Source of the DNA: Apostichopus japonicus
Taxonomy: Eukaryota > Echinodermata > Holothuroidea > Aspidochirotida > Stichopodidae
Reading direction: 5' to 3'
Length of the DNA stretch: 64,000 nt
Assembly: GCF_037975245.1 (NCBI RefSeq)
Contig: NC_092579.1
Coordinates: 20,032,666 to 20,096,665 of the forward strand
Positions within the stretch are counted from its first letter, which is position 1; each line of letters starts with the position of its first letter. Under the pieces are notes generated by a model. It saw nothing but the letters and a program-made list of their open reading frames with translations, was not told the origin of the DNA and made no database searches. Below are positions 1 through 12,930 of the stretch, one piece after another. The position numbers were made by a program, and so were the translations under genes.

Positions 1-1203
1 CATTGAAATAAATGATGCATGTATATAGTGTAATCAACTCTATACACAGAGCACATGTACAAGTGTGCTCACAAAAGAAATTTCACGTACTGTATGGACT
101 TATTGTACAGTACTTAAAAAAAGTGAAAGAAAACAAAAGATTTCATGGTCGGAACTTAAACCATAAATTCTATGCTGTATGGGTTGATCAAGTAGACAAA
201 GTAGTTTACTGTAGTTAATGCATATATAAGACAAACAGGGTTACTGCACAATAATTTAGTATTGTAGATGCTTTTCAGATCCACATACAGTAACTACAAG
301 TAGAATGCTCACAAGATGCCACCTTGCTGTACAATGATATTTAAAACAGCACTATGTTTTGAAGGTTTAAAGTCAAAGGTTTACTGTGACACAGATTCAC
401 CAAGATACGGTAGTTATATATTCTGCTTACTCCTAAATTACCTCTCAGTGCTTTTCTAAAACAAAGAAAATTACACATGTCTACGAAAGATCCCTCAATT
501 ACCGAACCACACATGATGTACAGTATGACACATGGTAGCATTGGTCGGCAAAGTGGATTGGAAATTTTAAAACTGGTGGTACTGTACCAAACAAACTTGA
601 ATGTTCCAGGAAAGGGATGAAATATTAAGTCCATCAAAAATTCCACATTTATATTAGAAACTCATGTCTAACTAGGAGTGACCTACCTTACAACCTCCTG
701 TTTATATTGAGCAGGCTCCAATTTTGAGTGAAATATAATTTAAATATGTATAAAATGATATAAAGTTAGTTACCAAAACCCCAATATGTATAAAATGATA
801 TAAAGTTAGTTACCAAAACCCCAACGTCAGATGTACAAATAACTTTATTTTGTTTGCGCATTTAAGCACACTATAACTGCATAAATTTTACTTTTTGTGA
901 AAAGAGGAAATTTGAGTTGTTACAAAGACAACCCCTTTACCACAAAAAAAAAAGATATATTTCCCTAGCTGGATTACCTGGTCAACACAAATTGCAAAAC
1001 TCTCATGGATCTTTGGATAACTCACAGTCAGATGTAGAAATAATTTCATTTTGTTTGTGTATATGAGTTTGAATGTTACATTATACTGTAACTGCATATG
1101 TAATCTGTACTATAGTGCAATAGGTAGGTTGCATCTGAGCTATGTTTATAACTTTACTTCCTCTTTACTGGCAAATTTTTAATATTTCTTTCATTGTTAT
1201 CTG
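1..1203. other. Non-coding stretch, left edge
   Basis: I see no coding exon here. ORFs on both strands are short and of low information, with no recognisable domain. The only structured item is a 40-bp direct tandem duplication at 743-822. The sequence is AT-rich with scattered TACAGTA/TACTGTA words, as in the rest of the window. Confidence 0.6.
743..822. repeat. 40-bp tandem duplication (2 copies)
   Basis: Two adjacent identical 40-bp units starting AATATGTATAAAATG and ending in CAAAACCCC. The perfect identity suggests a recent duplication. It sits in non-coding DNA and has no visible function. Confidence 0.9.
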
Positions 1204-1553
1204 AATTTGATCAGTGGCGGAGCGTCCATAAAGTCAGGAGGGGCGAATGCCCCCGACGGACTCAAATGGATTGCTGGCACCCTTTTCAGCTTTTTCAGCT
1301 CATCTACTGTACCTGTTGACATTTGTCACATTTTGTTGGCGATGGCACCTATTTATTCTTCGTTTATCTGCAAATTAGCAAGGCCTGGAAAGGGTCATTT
1401 CCGGCGATCTAGGAAGTATCTTTTACTCAAAAAATGTCTGTACGTTCTGCGCCAATCTGTAGTGGCGCTCCGCTCAGATAGTGTCGAAAGCGCCCCTACA
1501 GACCTTTCTCGCCCCCCCCCCCTTGACCAATACCCCTAGCCACTGAATTTGAT
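1204..1553. mobile_element. hAT-like MITE copy 1 with 8-bp TSD
   Basis: The element body is 1212-1545 (334 bp). It begins CAGTGGCGGAGCG and ends in TAGCCACTG, a short imperfect terminal inverted repeat. It is flanked on both sides by the same 8 bp, AATTTGAT (1204-1211 and 1546-1553). An 8-bp target-site duplication with CAGTG-type termini is typical of the hAT superfamily. There is no transposase ORF, so it is non-autonomous. The interior (GGGGCGAATGCCCCC, GACGGACTCAAATGGA) is shared with the second copy at 5.6 kb, showing a dispersed family. An ORF of about 110 codons lies within it but is a chance reading of the repeat. Confidence 0.88.
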
Positions 1554-2375
1554 GCAAACAACAAGTCATTTATTGTGCAACGATTATCTCTTAATATCTT
1601 GGAAACCTTTGTTTTTCCACATTAAACTAAATAGTGTAGATAAATTCTTACATTTTAATGAGATAAATTGTATAATTACAACAACAACAGCCAAAAAAAA
1701 AATGTTATGAGCAATCACCGAAACAACAGACATTCTTTATGAAAATTGTTATGAAAACTGACACATAGTAATACTGTAAAACATATCTATAGCCTTTTTA
1801 GCAAACTGTGCGGCTTCTTACCAGCAAGTAGTGACTTGTGATGCTAATTCATAAAACACATGGTGAGTACTGCATTGCATGTCATTTACACTGTCAGGCC
1901 AGGCGCCATATATATTTGTATATATATGATATGTTTCAACTCTGAAATGTTTCAAGACTGGAAAATTAATGAATTTTCCAGACATTCAAGAAACCAGGAT
2001 ACACAGCTATTATTTTTTTTTTAACTCATAACCGGCAGATACATATCCCATCCATTGTCATTTAAATCTGGTTATGTCATGGATGTGGACAACTGCCAAC
2101 TTTTTTGTTTTTATATACAACTTCCTTTATGACACTAATTGTATAGTACCGATGCCTTAAATCTTGACACTGACGTCAGCATGCAAGTTTGGGTAGCTGG
2201 CAGAACAAGATTGGGAGGATGGGAACCAGAGGTCTTCTGCAGATTTTTCATCTATTGTATAACCAGAATGCAAAAATGCATTGTGGTTTCGATGATGTAA
2301 CATGAGCAGTTTCTTCATGAATCTGACGTGATGTACAGTATAGTTAGGGCGTACAAGTTTACAAGGGTTTCATGA

Positions 2376-2700
2376 TTTTACCTCTGATGACCTCAAATGA
2401 CCTCTGAACTGCACCAAAAACATTAGACTTCTTGTAATCAATTTGGTACTTCTACACACTAAATATGAAATTGGTCTGATCTTCCCTTCTTGAAGCTGGG
2501 CATCACAAACGCACTCACACACGCACACCCATGTTTGTATTACATTCCAACCGAGGACCCCATTATATTTTCCATTGTTCAAATCCACGTACCTTAACCT
2601 TAACAATACCCCATACAATAGAATTCTTCCGAGGACTTGGTGATTCTTTAGAAATCACAACCGAGGACCTGGAATTCTTTTGTTAAAGTCCTCGGTCAGA
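2376..2700. repeat. Dispersed TGACCT / CCGAGGAC repeat
   Basis: The left part reads GATGACCTCAAATGACCTC, a word pattern that recurs at about 12.49-12.79 kb and 25.10-25.14 kb. The right part has CCGAGGAC at about 2552, 2627 and 2661 and its reverse complement near 2692. This looks like an old dispersed repeat fragment of unknown class. No protein-coding content. Confidence 0.45.
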
Positions 2701-3299
2701 TAGAAAAACAAACGCACACATAAACACACGCCATCATGAATGCATGTTACGATTATCATCGAAACCAAAAATGTCAGTACTGCATCTAGTCCAAACTTTA
2801 AGTGCACAAAAATAATTAACTTTCCAACAAGTTGTACAGTACATGTTTATACTAGGCCCCTACTTTTCACTTGGCAAACTTTGATTTGCTTTTCCCAAGA
2901 CAAGCTGAGACCAATTAACTTCAAAGGGCCCTAAAATCACCAATATACATGATGGCTTCACAGCTCACCACACGGCTTCTAAGTTCTTAGTGGAGCAATT
3001 TACTGTACCCCCTAATCTGGTCCCTCAAAGGTTGGATATAAAATAACTGTGTTTTATAAACAAATTAAATACCTAAGTTGCATTATTAGCATAAGTTCTG
3101 TGACTAGGCCAGATTTTCCTTATTTCGCTTATTATAACATTTTTGCTCTGGTTGTGGAAAATGTTTTTAATCTCCTCTGTAGGTATAGCAATAAATAATA
3201 GCATACAGCATACAGCAGAAAACTTGGGTCTTGCACACATACGACAAGGTCAACCATTTCAATGGAGAAGAGTTGATTGTGTATATAACCTTGATATAA

Positions 3300-3355
3300 G
3301 TTGCAAATGTTCACAATGTATTATACCGTTGCAAATGTTCACAATGTATTATACC
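3300..3355. repeat. 28-bp tandem duplication (2 copies)
   Basis: Two adjacent copies of a 28-bp unit starting GTTGCAAATGTTCACAATG. They are identical across the aligned unit. Non-coding, no known role. Confidence 0.9.
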
Positions 3356-5604
3356 TTTGTCAAGGACAAAGTATTTGTTGGATGACATCAAAGAATAACT
3401 AATTGTTTAAATTTGATGTGGCTCATATAAAAGACAATAGTTTCTGTGAACAAAAGCTGCCATACCTCTTTGTGCTTTTAAAATAGCAATATGACGATTT
3501 TGTGTAGCACTTTGCAATGCGATACTGGCTAAATTATTCCATTTCTTGCTTTGAAAGAAACATGCAATTTCGTAACTTAAACATGAATAAAGATTTTGTG
3601 ACTTGCATAAGTACACGCCCCTCTTTGGAGAAATAAGACGTTTGTATCGAACAGATCCTCAAGGCATGTAAAATACAGTGGGCAAGCACATTCGTGGTAG
3701 GCAGAAACGGACTCTGTGGCATGTACACTTTGACCGCGAGAAAACGAGTATTACAAATGACTTGGTCAAGACTAGGTCAACAGACAGAACCCACTTTAAC
3801 CTGTCTATAGATATGTACTTATTCTTAACCTTTTTTAAAATGTCCAATTGAGCACAAAAGATGCTTGATAATATATGTACTGTATACATACCTGTAACCA
3901 TTATATTTTTTTATAATTTTATCATTATTTTTCATACAATATTCAACTTGTGTATTGTGTGTAATACAGAGACACCAACCAACTCAAAAATTAAGCCACT
4001 TAATTTATCGAATGACCCATGCCGTATATATGCACACCTTATGATGGATGTAAATATATATATCGGCTTCATGTCGTGGTTTTAACTCATGTTGTATCTA
4101 CTGTAAATGCATATATAGTATCTTAAAATTATGTGACAAAGTGAACTGTCACGTATACATCACAGCAAATTTCAGACTGACTTAATTACATATTTATATT
4201 AAATATCATTCACCCACACGAACATTGCAGATACTAAGTAATTTATTTGACTTATAATTTTCAGGGGTAGGCTAAGGCTATAGATAACATGATCGGTCGA
4301 TTCACATGAAAACATCATACACAGTTTGTGCACGATAAAGTTTTAGACCTGGTGTCTGATTTAAACATGAGACATTTTGAAAAGACGGAAAGAAAAAAAG
4401 TGGAAAATACAACCTGTTCTGGTCAGAGATTACTTATATCAGACATGTTGAAAAACCAAAAACATCAATAACATCTTTATAAACATAATTCAGATGTGCA
4501 GAGACTTTTTTTTACTCATGGTATTTGTCGAAATATTGACCTCCCCCCCCCCCCCCCAAAAAAGAGTCAATTTCAGCAAGCCTTCTGTAGATGCCATATA
4601 TTCCAGAAAAATTACTAAATATAGCAAGCTATATTAAATTGCTAGAATTTTTCAAAAGTGCTTTCCTGGAGGTCTATACTCTCCAAATTGTTCTCAGACA
4701 TTGTTAAGGAACACGCAAGATGACTGAATGTCCCAGTTTTTTTTGGGGGGGGGGGGTGGGGGGCTTGCATGTTGAAGAGCATGAATGGAAGCATATATAT
4801 ACATGTGGTGCCAAAATTGGATCAATTGTGGCAATTTTAGACACCTTTAGGCCTCCCAGGAGCAGCGTACGAGAATTGTTTACTACTGAGTGAAGAAGTT
4901 TGTTTACAAGTGGCGAAAACTTCAGGCTCTGACTATATAGCAAAAAATCTGCGGCGATCATGGTACGGAAAATTGATGGTGCCATCAAAGGCCAACTTTT
5001 CAGCTATCCGGTGTTGGGTTTTAGCGTTTAGCTAGTGAGAACTTCTGTCTAGGATAAGAGACCACATTACTTTTGTGATTTAGTGTGTCAGTCAATGGAG
5101 CTTTTCATTCTGACTGACACGAGTGAGTGTTCTATATTTTATCCCTGAGGTGCATAGCCATCTTTTACTTTCATTCCCCTTGCATGAAATTTCCCAGTCA
5201 GTATTCTATTATTCATAATTTAAATATTCTGTCCTTTTAACAGCCAGGAGATGCTAGAGTATAAGAGAGCAGTATTTTAACCTTGAAACAGAAGACCTGT
5301 TACAAATTATTTAATTATATACTGTATATACATGTTTAAAGTACTGTTCTGTAGGTAGGCTACTATTAATTGTCACATCTATCACGCTTCTAACTACTAT
5401 TGTCTTTTTTTTTAGTCACGTTTACAGTAGGCCTAAAATGAAAAATATAAATAATAAAAAACTGACATAAAAAAATATTTGAAGTACTATAAATGGTTAC
5501 ATCTAGGACATATTTGATATTTCTTGCAGCAGTATGGTTGTAAAGTTAACTACTGTACTATGGTAGGTTCATGTAAAGTCATAAACAGCCATGTTAGATA
5601 TGAC

Positions 5605-6028
5605 CTTCTGGTCAGTGGCGAAGCGTCCAGAATAAATAGAAGAACGACTGACTATATAGTCAGGGGGGCAAATGCCCCCTGACGGACTCAAATGGACTGC
5701 TGGCGCCCTTTTCAGCTTTTTACCACTTTTTACTTATTCGCGATTATTGACTTTTTATTGCGCTCACATCTACCTATTGACATTTGTCACATTTTGTTGG
5801 TGTAATTTTCTGTCAAAATCTCTAACGGCTATTTATTCTTTGTATATCTGCAAATTTAGAGAGGCCTGGAAAGGGTCATTTCCGGCGATTTAGGGAGCAT
5901 CTTTACTCAAAAAATTCTGTACGCTCCGCGCCAACCTGTGGTGGCGCTCCGCTTAGTGTCAAAAGCGCCCCTACAGACCATTCTCGCCCCCTCTGACCAA
6001 TACCCCTAGCTCCGCCACTGCTTCTGGT
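5605..6028. mobile_element. hAT-like MITE copy 2 with 8-bp TSD
   Basis: The body is 5613-6020 (408 bp), beginning CAGTGGCGAAGCGTCC and ending CTAGCTCCGCCACTG, so the termini form an inverted repeat around CAGTGGCGGA. The flanks are a perfect 8-bp duplication, CTTCTGGT (5605-5612 and 6021-6028). Long interior blocks match copy 1 at 1.2 kb, including GACGGACTCAAATGGA and CCAATACCCCTAGC, but this copy has about 75 bp extra. No transposase is encoded. Confidence 0.9.
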
Positions 6029-7907
6029 TACTGGGAGAAGGTTTAAGACGAGTTCCAAAATGGAGCACAGTACATATTTTCAACAAAGTTCTACTTTAAG
6101 GCACTGGACATGTACAATATATGGAAGGATGTTTGCAGTTAGTTGGGTTCTGTCAACTCTACAGGCATAACAGTTTAGAACAGAGACCTACGTCTTTAAA
6201 TGTCGAATGTAATAGTCATACAATTTTAGAGGAAGTGAGACTAAAACCACAAAATTAACTTTAACTCACTCACTGTTTGTGCTTTAAAACTCTGAGTTTG
6301 TTCTGTAGAAGAGCTATAGCCCACATCAAACATATGTACAGTAAGTGAGATTAATATACAATTATGTCACTAAGAACTTAAATTGCTCAATCGATCAAAC
6401 TTCAAGGACTTCATCACCTTTTTCAATGTCAACTTTCTCAAATGTCTAACGGTTTTGAAGTTCCCTTGTTAATCTTGTTTGTTTTTCTTCTTTATCATGA
6501 GCATTTCCTTTCATACTATGAACAATAGCTGACAAAAGACAATGCTTTTGAAGACAAAGTTGTTGTCATCAAATGAATAGGTTTATCTCAAAGTGAATAT
6601 GGCTGTCTGCTATATGATTCAACACATGTTGTATGCTATGGACATTATGTGGCAGTACGTAATACAAAACAACTTGACACTGTAAACAACTCAACAGACA
6701 TGTTTCCTGATTCCAAAATTCTGCAAGTTTAATATATATTTCTTTCAAACGTTCACTCTAAATTTGCGGTCAACTTGGAACAACCACTATTGATGTTAAC
6801 ATAACGTTTAGAATTACTGCAACAACTGGAAAATAAACATATTGTACTTTACTATTACCACATTGGGTCTTTTCAAACCGACTATGAGTCAAAGGGAGTG
6901 AAGACTTGCGCTCAAAGGTACGTCTGATGCCGGCAATCTGACCTAGTTTCGAATGAGGTGTAACAGAAGTGTTTAGACACCACCATAGATCCCAGAAAAT
7001 ACACACACAGCTTGCTACCGTCGGTAATTAGACACTAGTGTTCAGTCAATACATGCAGCTACGGTCAATACCCACAACACAGTGTACATAGCACGATGAT
7101 GGACATCTCAGCTCCAGATAAAAGATAACAATGTATCACGTTTCATTACTGTCTGCATTTTATAGCGACAAAAAAAACTTCACTTGCAAGCAACTGAAAG
7201 TTAAATTTTCAGAGGGCGGCACGCGATTTTGGGCGAGTCTTCAATGCCTTTAAGCAGACGACTTCTAAGGGAATTGTTTAGTAGCCATTAGCTGGTTAAA
7301 TTAGAGTTCCAACATTGCGGCTTTAGCATTGAAACAAAGACGATCTCCACTGAGCAGCTACAACTTTACTTCTTCAGTTGGATGTCCTTTCTCATCACAC
7401 ATCACTACATGAAACATGGACAGAGTAGCACCTTGAGAGCACACATGCACAATCACTATATCTAATACAATCTGAGTATTAGCGACAAAATAGAATGAAT
7501 TCATACTGTCGTTAAGGTACATAGGATTATAACCAGCTGATCCCCTACACAATATAGTAGTTTGCTATACAGTAAGTAAGTACTGTACACACTAGAAGCT
7601 ACAAATACACACTATGCAGTGTGGCAAGAAATTATTCACCGTACCATTCACTAAATTTGTTCTTTCTTCATATAGTATTATGATAATCTCGTTCAGGCAA
7701 ATCAATTCAAATCATCATTGATAAAATAACACTAGTTAGTATAAAACTAAATAAGCAAAATCAGAGAGATCCCCATTACTGTTTTTGCTCTATAAGACTG
7801 TTTGTGCTATTACTCCCAGCATTCTGAAATTACTGTACCTCATACCTACAGGGAATTAAATATTCAGGAGGCTATCCCATACTGCCATAGCAAATAACAA
7901 ACGAGCA

Positions 7908-7957
7908 AATAGCTACGTAATGTAGAGATGTGAATAGCTACGTAATGTAGAGATGTG
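7908..7957. repeat. 25-bp tandem duplication (2 copies)
   Basis: Two identical adjacent copies of AATAGCTACGTAATGTAGAG plus five more bases. Each copy contains the palindrome CTACGTAATGTAG-like core. Recent, non-coding. Confidence 0.9.
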
Positions 7958-8565
7958 AACTATAGCACTTTTTTGGCACAGCAACCAATGTACCTTCACC
8001 ATGGTATTAGAAACAAACTTCACAATCCTCATAACTGTAAACTGCTATACAAAAGAGGAACACTAAATTTTGACCTGACATAGTATACAGTAGGTACTAT
8101 ACCACTACTAGGCCCACAATACCATCAGAATTTCAGTCTAAATAAATAATTATGTTAGGCTATAGTATTAAGTAATTGGGCTAATGGCAAGTTAAGATAA
8201 TGTGAATGTTCAGTTAATCACAGACATATTGCTGAATTTCATGGAATGGCAGTCACTTTCTTGGGCGATGAATCTTTCTTGTAAGTTATAAGCCATTTTT
8301 CTCTTGCAAACTTTCAGCTAGGCCTAACACTAACAGTTACTGTGACATTGTTAGGTCTATCATCTACTTAATCAATGTAGGGATAAGACATCTCAGCGAA
8401 TTAGGAAGAAAATCAAGGACATGCTCAACATATATATTGTCTCAAGACCGTTCTCGCAGTGGGTTAAGTCTATAAACTGCAGCCTGGATAAGCATAACGT
8501 TAGGCCTGTAGTATCAGAGCGTCTAGGTTATGGCCCTAAGGACAGTTAGTTAGGTCTACCTTTTG

Positions 8566-8838
8566 CTATGCCTACATTTCATTTCACTTACCGATTCGAG
8601 TGTGACCAGAAACGGGAGTGGTTTTGATCGAATGGGATCCGGTTTTATTCTCTTTAACCACTATTGTCTACGTTTCAACGACTGAGGAACGAATGTAGGC
8701 ATAGTTCTACTAAACTATGCCTACATTTCATTTCACTTACCGATTCGAGTGTGACCAGAAACGGGAGTGGTTTTGATTGAATGGGATCCGGTTTTATTCT
8801 CTTTAACCACTATTGTCTACGTTTCAACGACTGAGGAA
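8566..8838 (-). repeat. 124-bp segment duplicated in direct orientation, with donor-like site
   Basis: Copies lie at 8566-8689 and 8715-8838 (149-bp offset) and differ by a single C/T that I can see. Between them is a templated-looking hairpin: AATGTAGGCATAGTT, then CTACTA, then AACTATGCCTACATT. On the minus strand each copy reads CTCGAATCG followed by GTAAGTG, a good match to a 5' splice site, so the segment could be a duplicated non-coding first exon. No ORF supports that reading. Confidence 0.7.
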
Positions 8839-11565
8839 GGAAATGTTGTCTCTCGCTGCTATCTGCCTTCACTTGTGTAGTGAAGTGTAGTGAAGTGTAG
8901 TGAACCAATTACTCTGTTGTCCTGCGCTGCCATTCTGCTTGCGGTTATGTAATGTCAATATAATCCGGAGTCTGCAATGATCTCACCTAGATTGATAACC
9001 TCAGAACTAACTGCTGTTTTGGGAATATATCCCTACGTAAATGCACGAAACACACGAAACTAAGGCTGATAGACGGTCAAAGCATTAATGAGAGATTTAT
9101 CGGCAAAATGCTTCATGTAACTTTCAGGGCAGAGTTATAGGTAAGAAAAAAAATCAGACCAAGCTGCCAAATCTCTGAAGAAACATAGCTCATAATTCCT
9201 GGAATTCACAATACTGTGATCGTGAGAAGTACTTTTTCACTGACCAACTTTCATTGCATCTGTCAGCTAGATGCTATTTCCCGCTGATTCAATAAGGCGT
9301 GCAGACGACTGAGATTGAGAAACGATACTGAGCGAGGGCGTTATAACACGATTTCCTGATAGACGTGGGCAGCACAAATATATTATACACGAATACGATC
9401 AATCTCTAGAAGAAGCCACGGGATTAATTTTTTTCTTAGGTTAACTATAATTCTCGACCTGTAACGACTTATGGTTGTCATTAATTTAAATGGTTGAACG
9501 TTGGACGAACTCCTGGAAGTTGACGGATTATTCATCGGTCTCGGTGTACATATTCCAAGAAAATCATATGACCCCTGTATGTGGGTTCGCGCACGGACGA
9601 GAAATGAAATTAACTAAGTGAAGAAAATATCGAGAAAACTTGAAATAGAAGAAATCAGGGCACAGTGAAATTGGTCGTTCTATCACGGTCCAAAAATGTA
9701 TTAATACTGTATGAAGTAATATCATGGTAATGGGGCGATGTCAGAAACTGCCGTTTAATCATTGGAAGCATATATAAGTTTTACGGTCTTTGATAATCAT
9801 CGCCTCCTCTCACACGAAGTAGTTGAAGAAAAGATAGTATAATATACACACTTAATTTCCAAAATATCCTTTTTAGTTTAGTTTTTATCATGATGAAACA
9901 TAACTGAAAAGCAACCTTTATCGTTATCATAGGTTGCTCTTCGCGCCTAAATGGTTAGCAGCGAAGGAAGGGGAGATGTCATATAGTTCAGAAGAAGTTA
10001 CCCAATTTGTATCGACAAACATATTCCGTTGGGATTACCCACCCACCACCCCCCACCACCCCCACCACCCCCCCCCTCCCCCGCAGCCCCGGATGTTACC
10101 ATCATCCTCATTTTAAAATGGCTTCTTTGTACTTCTTCAATATTTCTGGTGACGAAAATAATTTCATTCAGCTAAGACTTCGGTGGCATAAATTCTATGT
10201 TCGCTAGGTGCAGAACAAAACCTTGAAAAGAGGGCGCACGTTCAGAAAACTAAATATATAATAATAGATCAATCTAAACTGGTGTGCGCCGTTCATCGGA
10301 AGGGGGAAGGGAGAGGACTTAAGAAGAGGGGACGAACTGGGGGTATGTGAGACACTGGGAAACATGCAATTGCTCAATTAACTTTGCTTGGACGTATTCC
10401 TTTGTTTTGATCATGGAGTAAACTTACTTTATATCTTATGAATGATTTAGGCCTACTATCTTTTACTCTGATCACTTTAAATTATACGTACATTCGTCTG
10501 TCTAATGTCTCCGGGGATGACCTTTCCTTGAACTACGCCAATGAGTGCAGCTAGACTGTGACATCCCCAAGTTAGAAGCTCAGTTTCCACTATACCTACC
10601 GGTACCAATACGAGTTGTTGTGTGCAATATATGCTTTAATGGACAGAATAGGTGTATCCGCCCTCATCTCTCCAAAACACCCTCAATGCCGCTGTCGTAT
10701 AGCCATACAGTAATACATTGATAAAATTACGTTACGTGAAATTAATGACAGCCATATTTCGAGCTGTGCCGTCCAGCAGTTCCTGTATTTCTTGTTGATA
10801 TAATTAGTCAATCACATTGCTTCGTTGAACGAAGCGATCATAAACATTACAGAGATAAAACTTCGTGGAATTACGGATTGCTTTATCGAAAGAACATTTT
10901 TTTTGTGGTTATTGCGAATGAATTATGAGATCTGCGTAGGCGTACACATTGTTAGACACATTTAAATTTGTAATCATCCTTCGATCCGGATCATCGTTGA
11001 ACGAATATACTTCCCTTGTGTGTATCATAAAGGGGACATATAATATAATATGTTGAGACCGCTTTTAAGAATTTTAATGCATCATCGCTCGGATTTTTCC
11101 GAATGTTGCCAATTTTCACTGATGCATAATCATAATTACTGACTAGCATATTTCGACATTGAAGAGTGATCACACTGCAAAATAACGCACGATTCCATAA
11201 AATAAAATAAAATAAAAAGTTTCTCTGTGTACACATCTTGATTGGCAGCAAATCACATCTAACAGTGTTAAGTTTCAAATGTTCCTCTTTACTTCATCCC
11301 TATTCTCAACAAAAAAATCCACATCGCTTTGAAAAAAAGTCAAATAGGACAGACTTGGATCCAAACAGCAATGTGAAGCCAATCAAGGCCTAGAGTAAGA
11401 AAAACAAACAACACCCCCCCAATAAATTAAAACGGTTGTACGCTTTACCCCTCCCCTCCGATCACTACATACGTTCAACTCCCTCCTCCTCCACCCCCTC
11501 TTTACACATACACCCATGAGTGTAAACACGATACACATATAAACTATAATATTTAATGGGATAAC

Positions 11566-11596
11566 CAGGGAGTTGTTATGGAATAACAACTCCCTG
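11566..11596. repeat. Hairpin, CAGGGAGTTG family (copy 1)
   Basis: A perfect inverted repeat with 14-bp arms, CAGGGAGTTGTTAT and its reverse complement, separated by GGA. Closely related hairpins occur at 38391-38429 and 55764-55807, so this is a family rather than a chance palindrome. It may be a miniature foldback element or the centre of one. Confidence 0.75.
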
Positions 11597-11818
11597 TATA
11601 ATATATGACCTATTGAACCTGCAAACAACTTACAGAACTATTGAAGTGTAGCGATGGAAATCACATTACACATAGAATATAATTAGACACCCCGATCGTG
11701 GTAATCTATCTGCAAGCCAAGTAGCCCATTACAAACCTGAGTCTGTAATTAGATACATCACTCTTGTGTTTAACGCAGTATGCATCTACCACAGAATGAA
11801 TGGGGTGTACGTCTATGC

Positions 11819-11840
11819 ATGGAGCTATTTATAGCTCCAT
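11819..11840. repeat. Short hairpin ATGGAGCTAT
   Basis: Perfect 10-bp arms, ATGGAGCTAT and ATAGCTCCAT, around TT, followed at once by a further copy of the flanking CTATGCATGG word. Likely a small inverted duplication in non-coding DNA. Confidence 0.7.
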
Positions 11841-12479
11841 GGTCTATGCATGGAAGTAATTCCTTTTTAAGTGATCAAAGCTATGTATCTTACTATAGAA
11901 TAGAATTAATTAATATACTTGTATCAAGAGCAGGCTGCAGGTGTGGATTTCCTGATTAGGTGACACCTTTGTCAATATACAAGCTTTTTCGTCTGTTTTT
12001 ACCTCCATGGTTCGACTTGCTAAAATGTTTAAGTTTATTTAAATTTACATTTTGCGTTCGGTTAATAGTTTTTTCTTCTTCTTCAGTATTCCGATCAAGC
12101 AACATAACGTAGATATCCTCTAAGTAATCTACTCTGTAAACCTGTGAAGGGTTTTGCCATAATTTTGTCTGTTCTGATGCAAGCTTGGTGAGAGCCAGGT
12201 TGGACCAACGGGAGAATTACGTACCCCGTCGGGTCCTCTTTTTGCCCTCATTTTTTCCCGTAAGTATGTTATACTATGAAAATGAGAACACACATTCTTT
12301 ATCCCACATTTTCCCAGTCCGTCTATATTTTCCCAACCCACATTCGTCATATTTGCATGATTCAAGGTGGACTAATCTGTCGGATTGTTTTTCAGCACGT
12401 AATCATGTTTCCTCGATCAGTTAAAATATTTTTTATAACATCATATTGTGACAATTCCATACAAAATGCGTTATAATGG

Positions 12480-12930
12480 GTTTGACCTCTTTCAACCCAA
12501 AAATGACACCTTGACCCACATACCAACATTGGTGTTTCTTGTAAAACACAACGCAAGAACTACATTGTACAAATCAAGTTTTGTAGTTCTCATGTTTGCT
12601 AGGTTTTAATAATATGACCTCCATTAACCTCAAACAACACTTTGACCTACACAATAAACACAAGGGTTTCTTGTCAACACAAATTGGTAAATGAATGGCA
12701 TATGTCAAGTTCATCTGAGCATTCCTCGTGGAGTTATCACGTTTACTTTCAGACTTTGACCTCTATTGACCTCACGTGACATGTGATCTCTCCAAAAATG
12801 AATAAGGACCATGAACAGAAGAAGAAGTCTGCCTGCGAAGTCCACCAAACTTCAAGAGGCATTCACCAAGACTTCTTGTCGGTGCATTGTTTCACCATGT
12901 CAATGTACACAGAGGTTAAAACATAACAGC
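12480..12930. repeat. TGACCT-rich dispersed repeat
   Basis: Repeated words of the type TTTGACCTCTATTGACCTC occur three times at roughly 130-150 bp spacing (about 12480-12520, 12620-12650 and 12755-12785), interspersed with AACACAA-type sequence. The same words appear at 2.38 and 25.1 kb. The looseness of the copies suggests an old, degenerate repeat. Confidence 0.45.

Larger units (their letters stand above)
1554..5604. other. Non-coding stretch with small repeats
   Basis: No supported gene. It contains TGACCT-rich repeat sequence near 2376-2420, a CCGAGGAC-containing repeat at about 2550-2700 (three direct and one inverted occurrence), a 28-bp tandem duplication near 3.3 kb and a 15-base C run at 4543-4557. 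ORFs here lack recognisable domains. Confidence 0.55.

Noticed and set aside
341-646. 101-codon minus-strand ORF
   Set aside because: No domain, no splice-site context and AT-driven composition. Treated as chance.
1207-1539. 110-codon ORF at the first MITE
   Set aside because: It coincides with the non-coding interior of a hAT-like MITE; the related copy at 5.6 kb does not preserve the frame.
7358-7552. Minus-strand ORF ending CDEKGHPTEEVKL
   Set aside because: The end looks protein-like, and an AG acceptor-like site precedes it, but I recognise no family and could not find partner exons.
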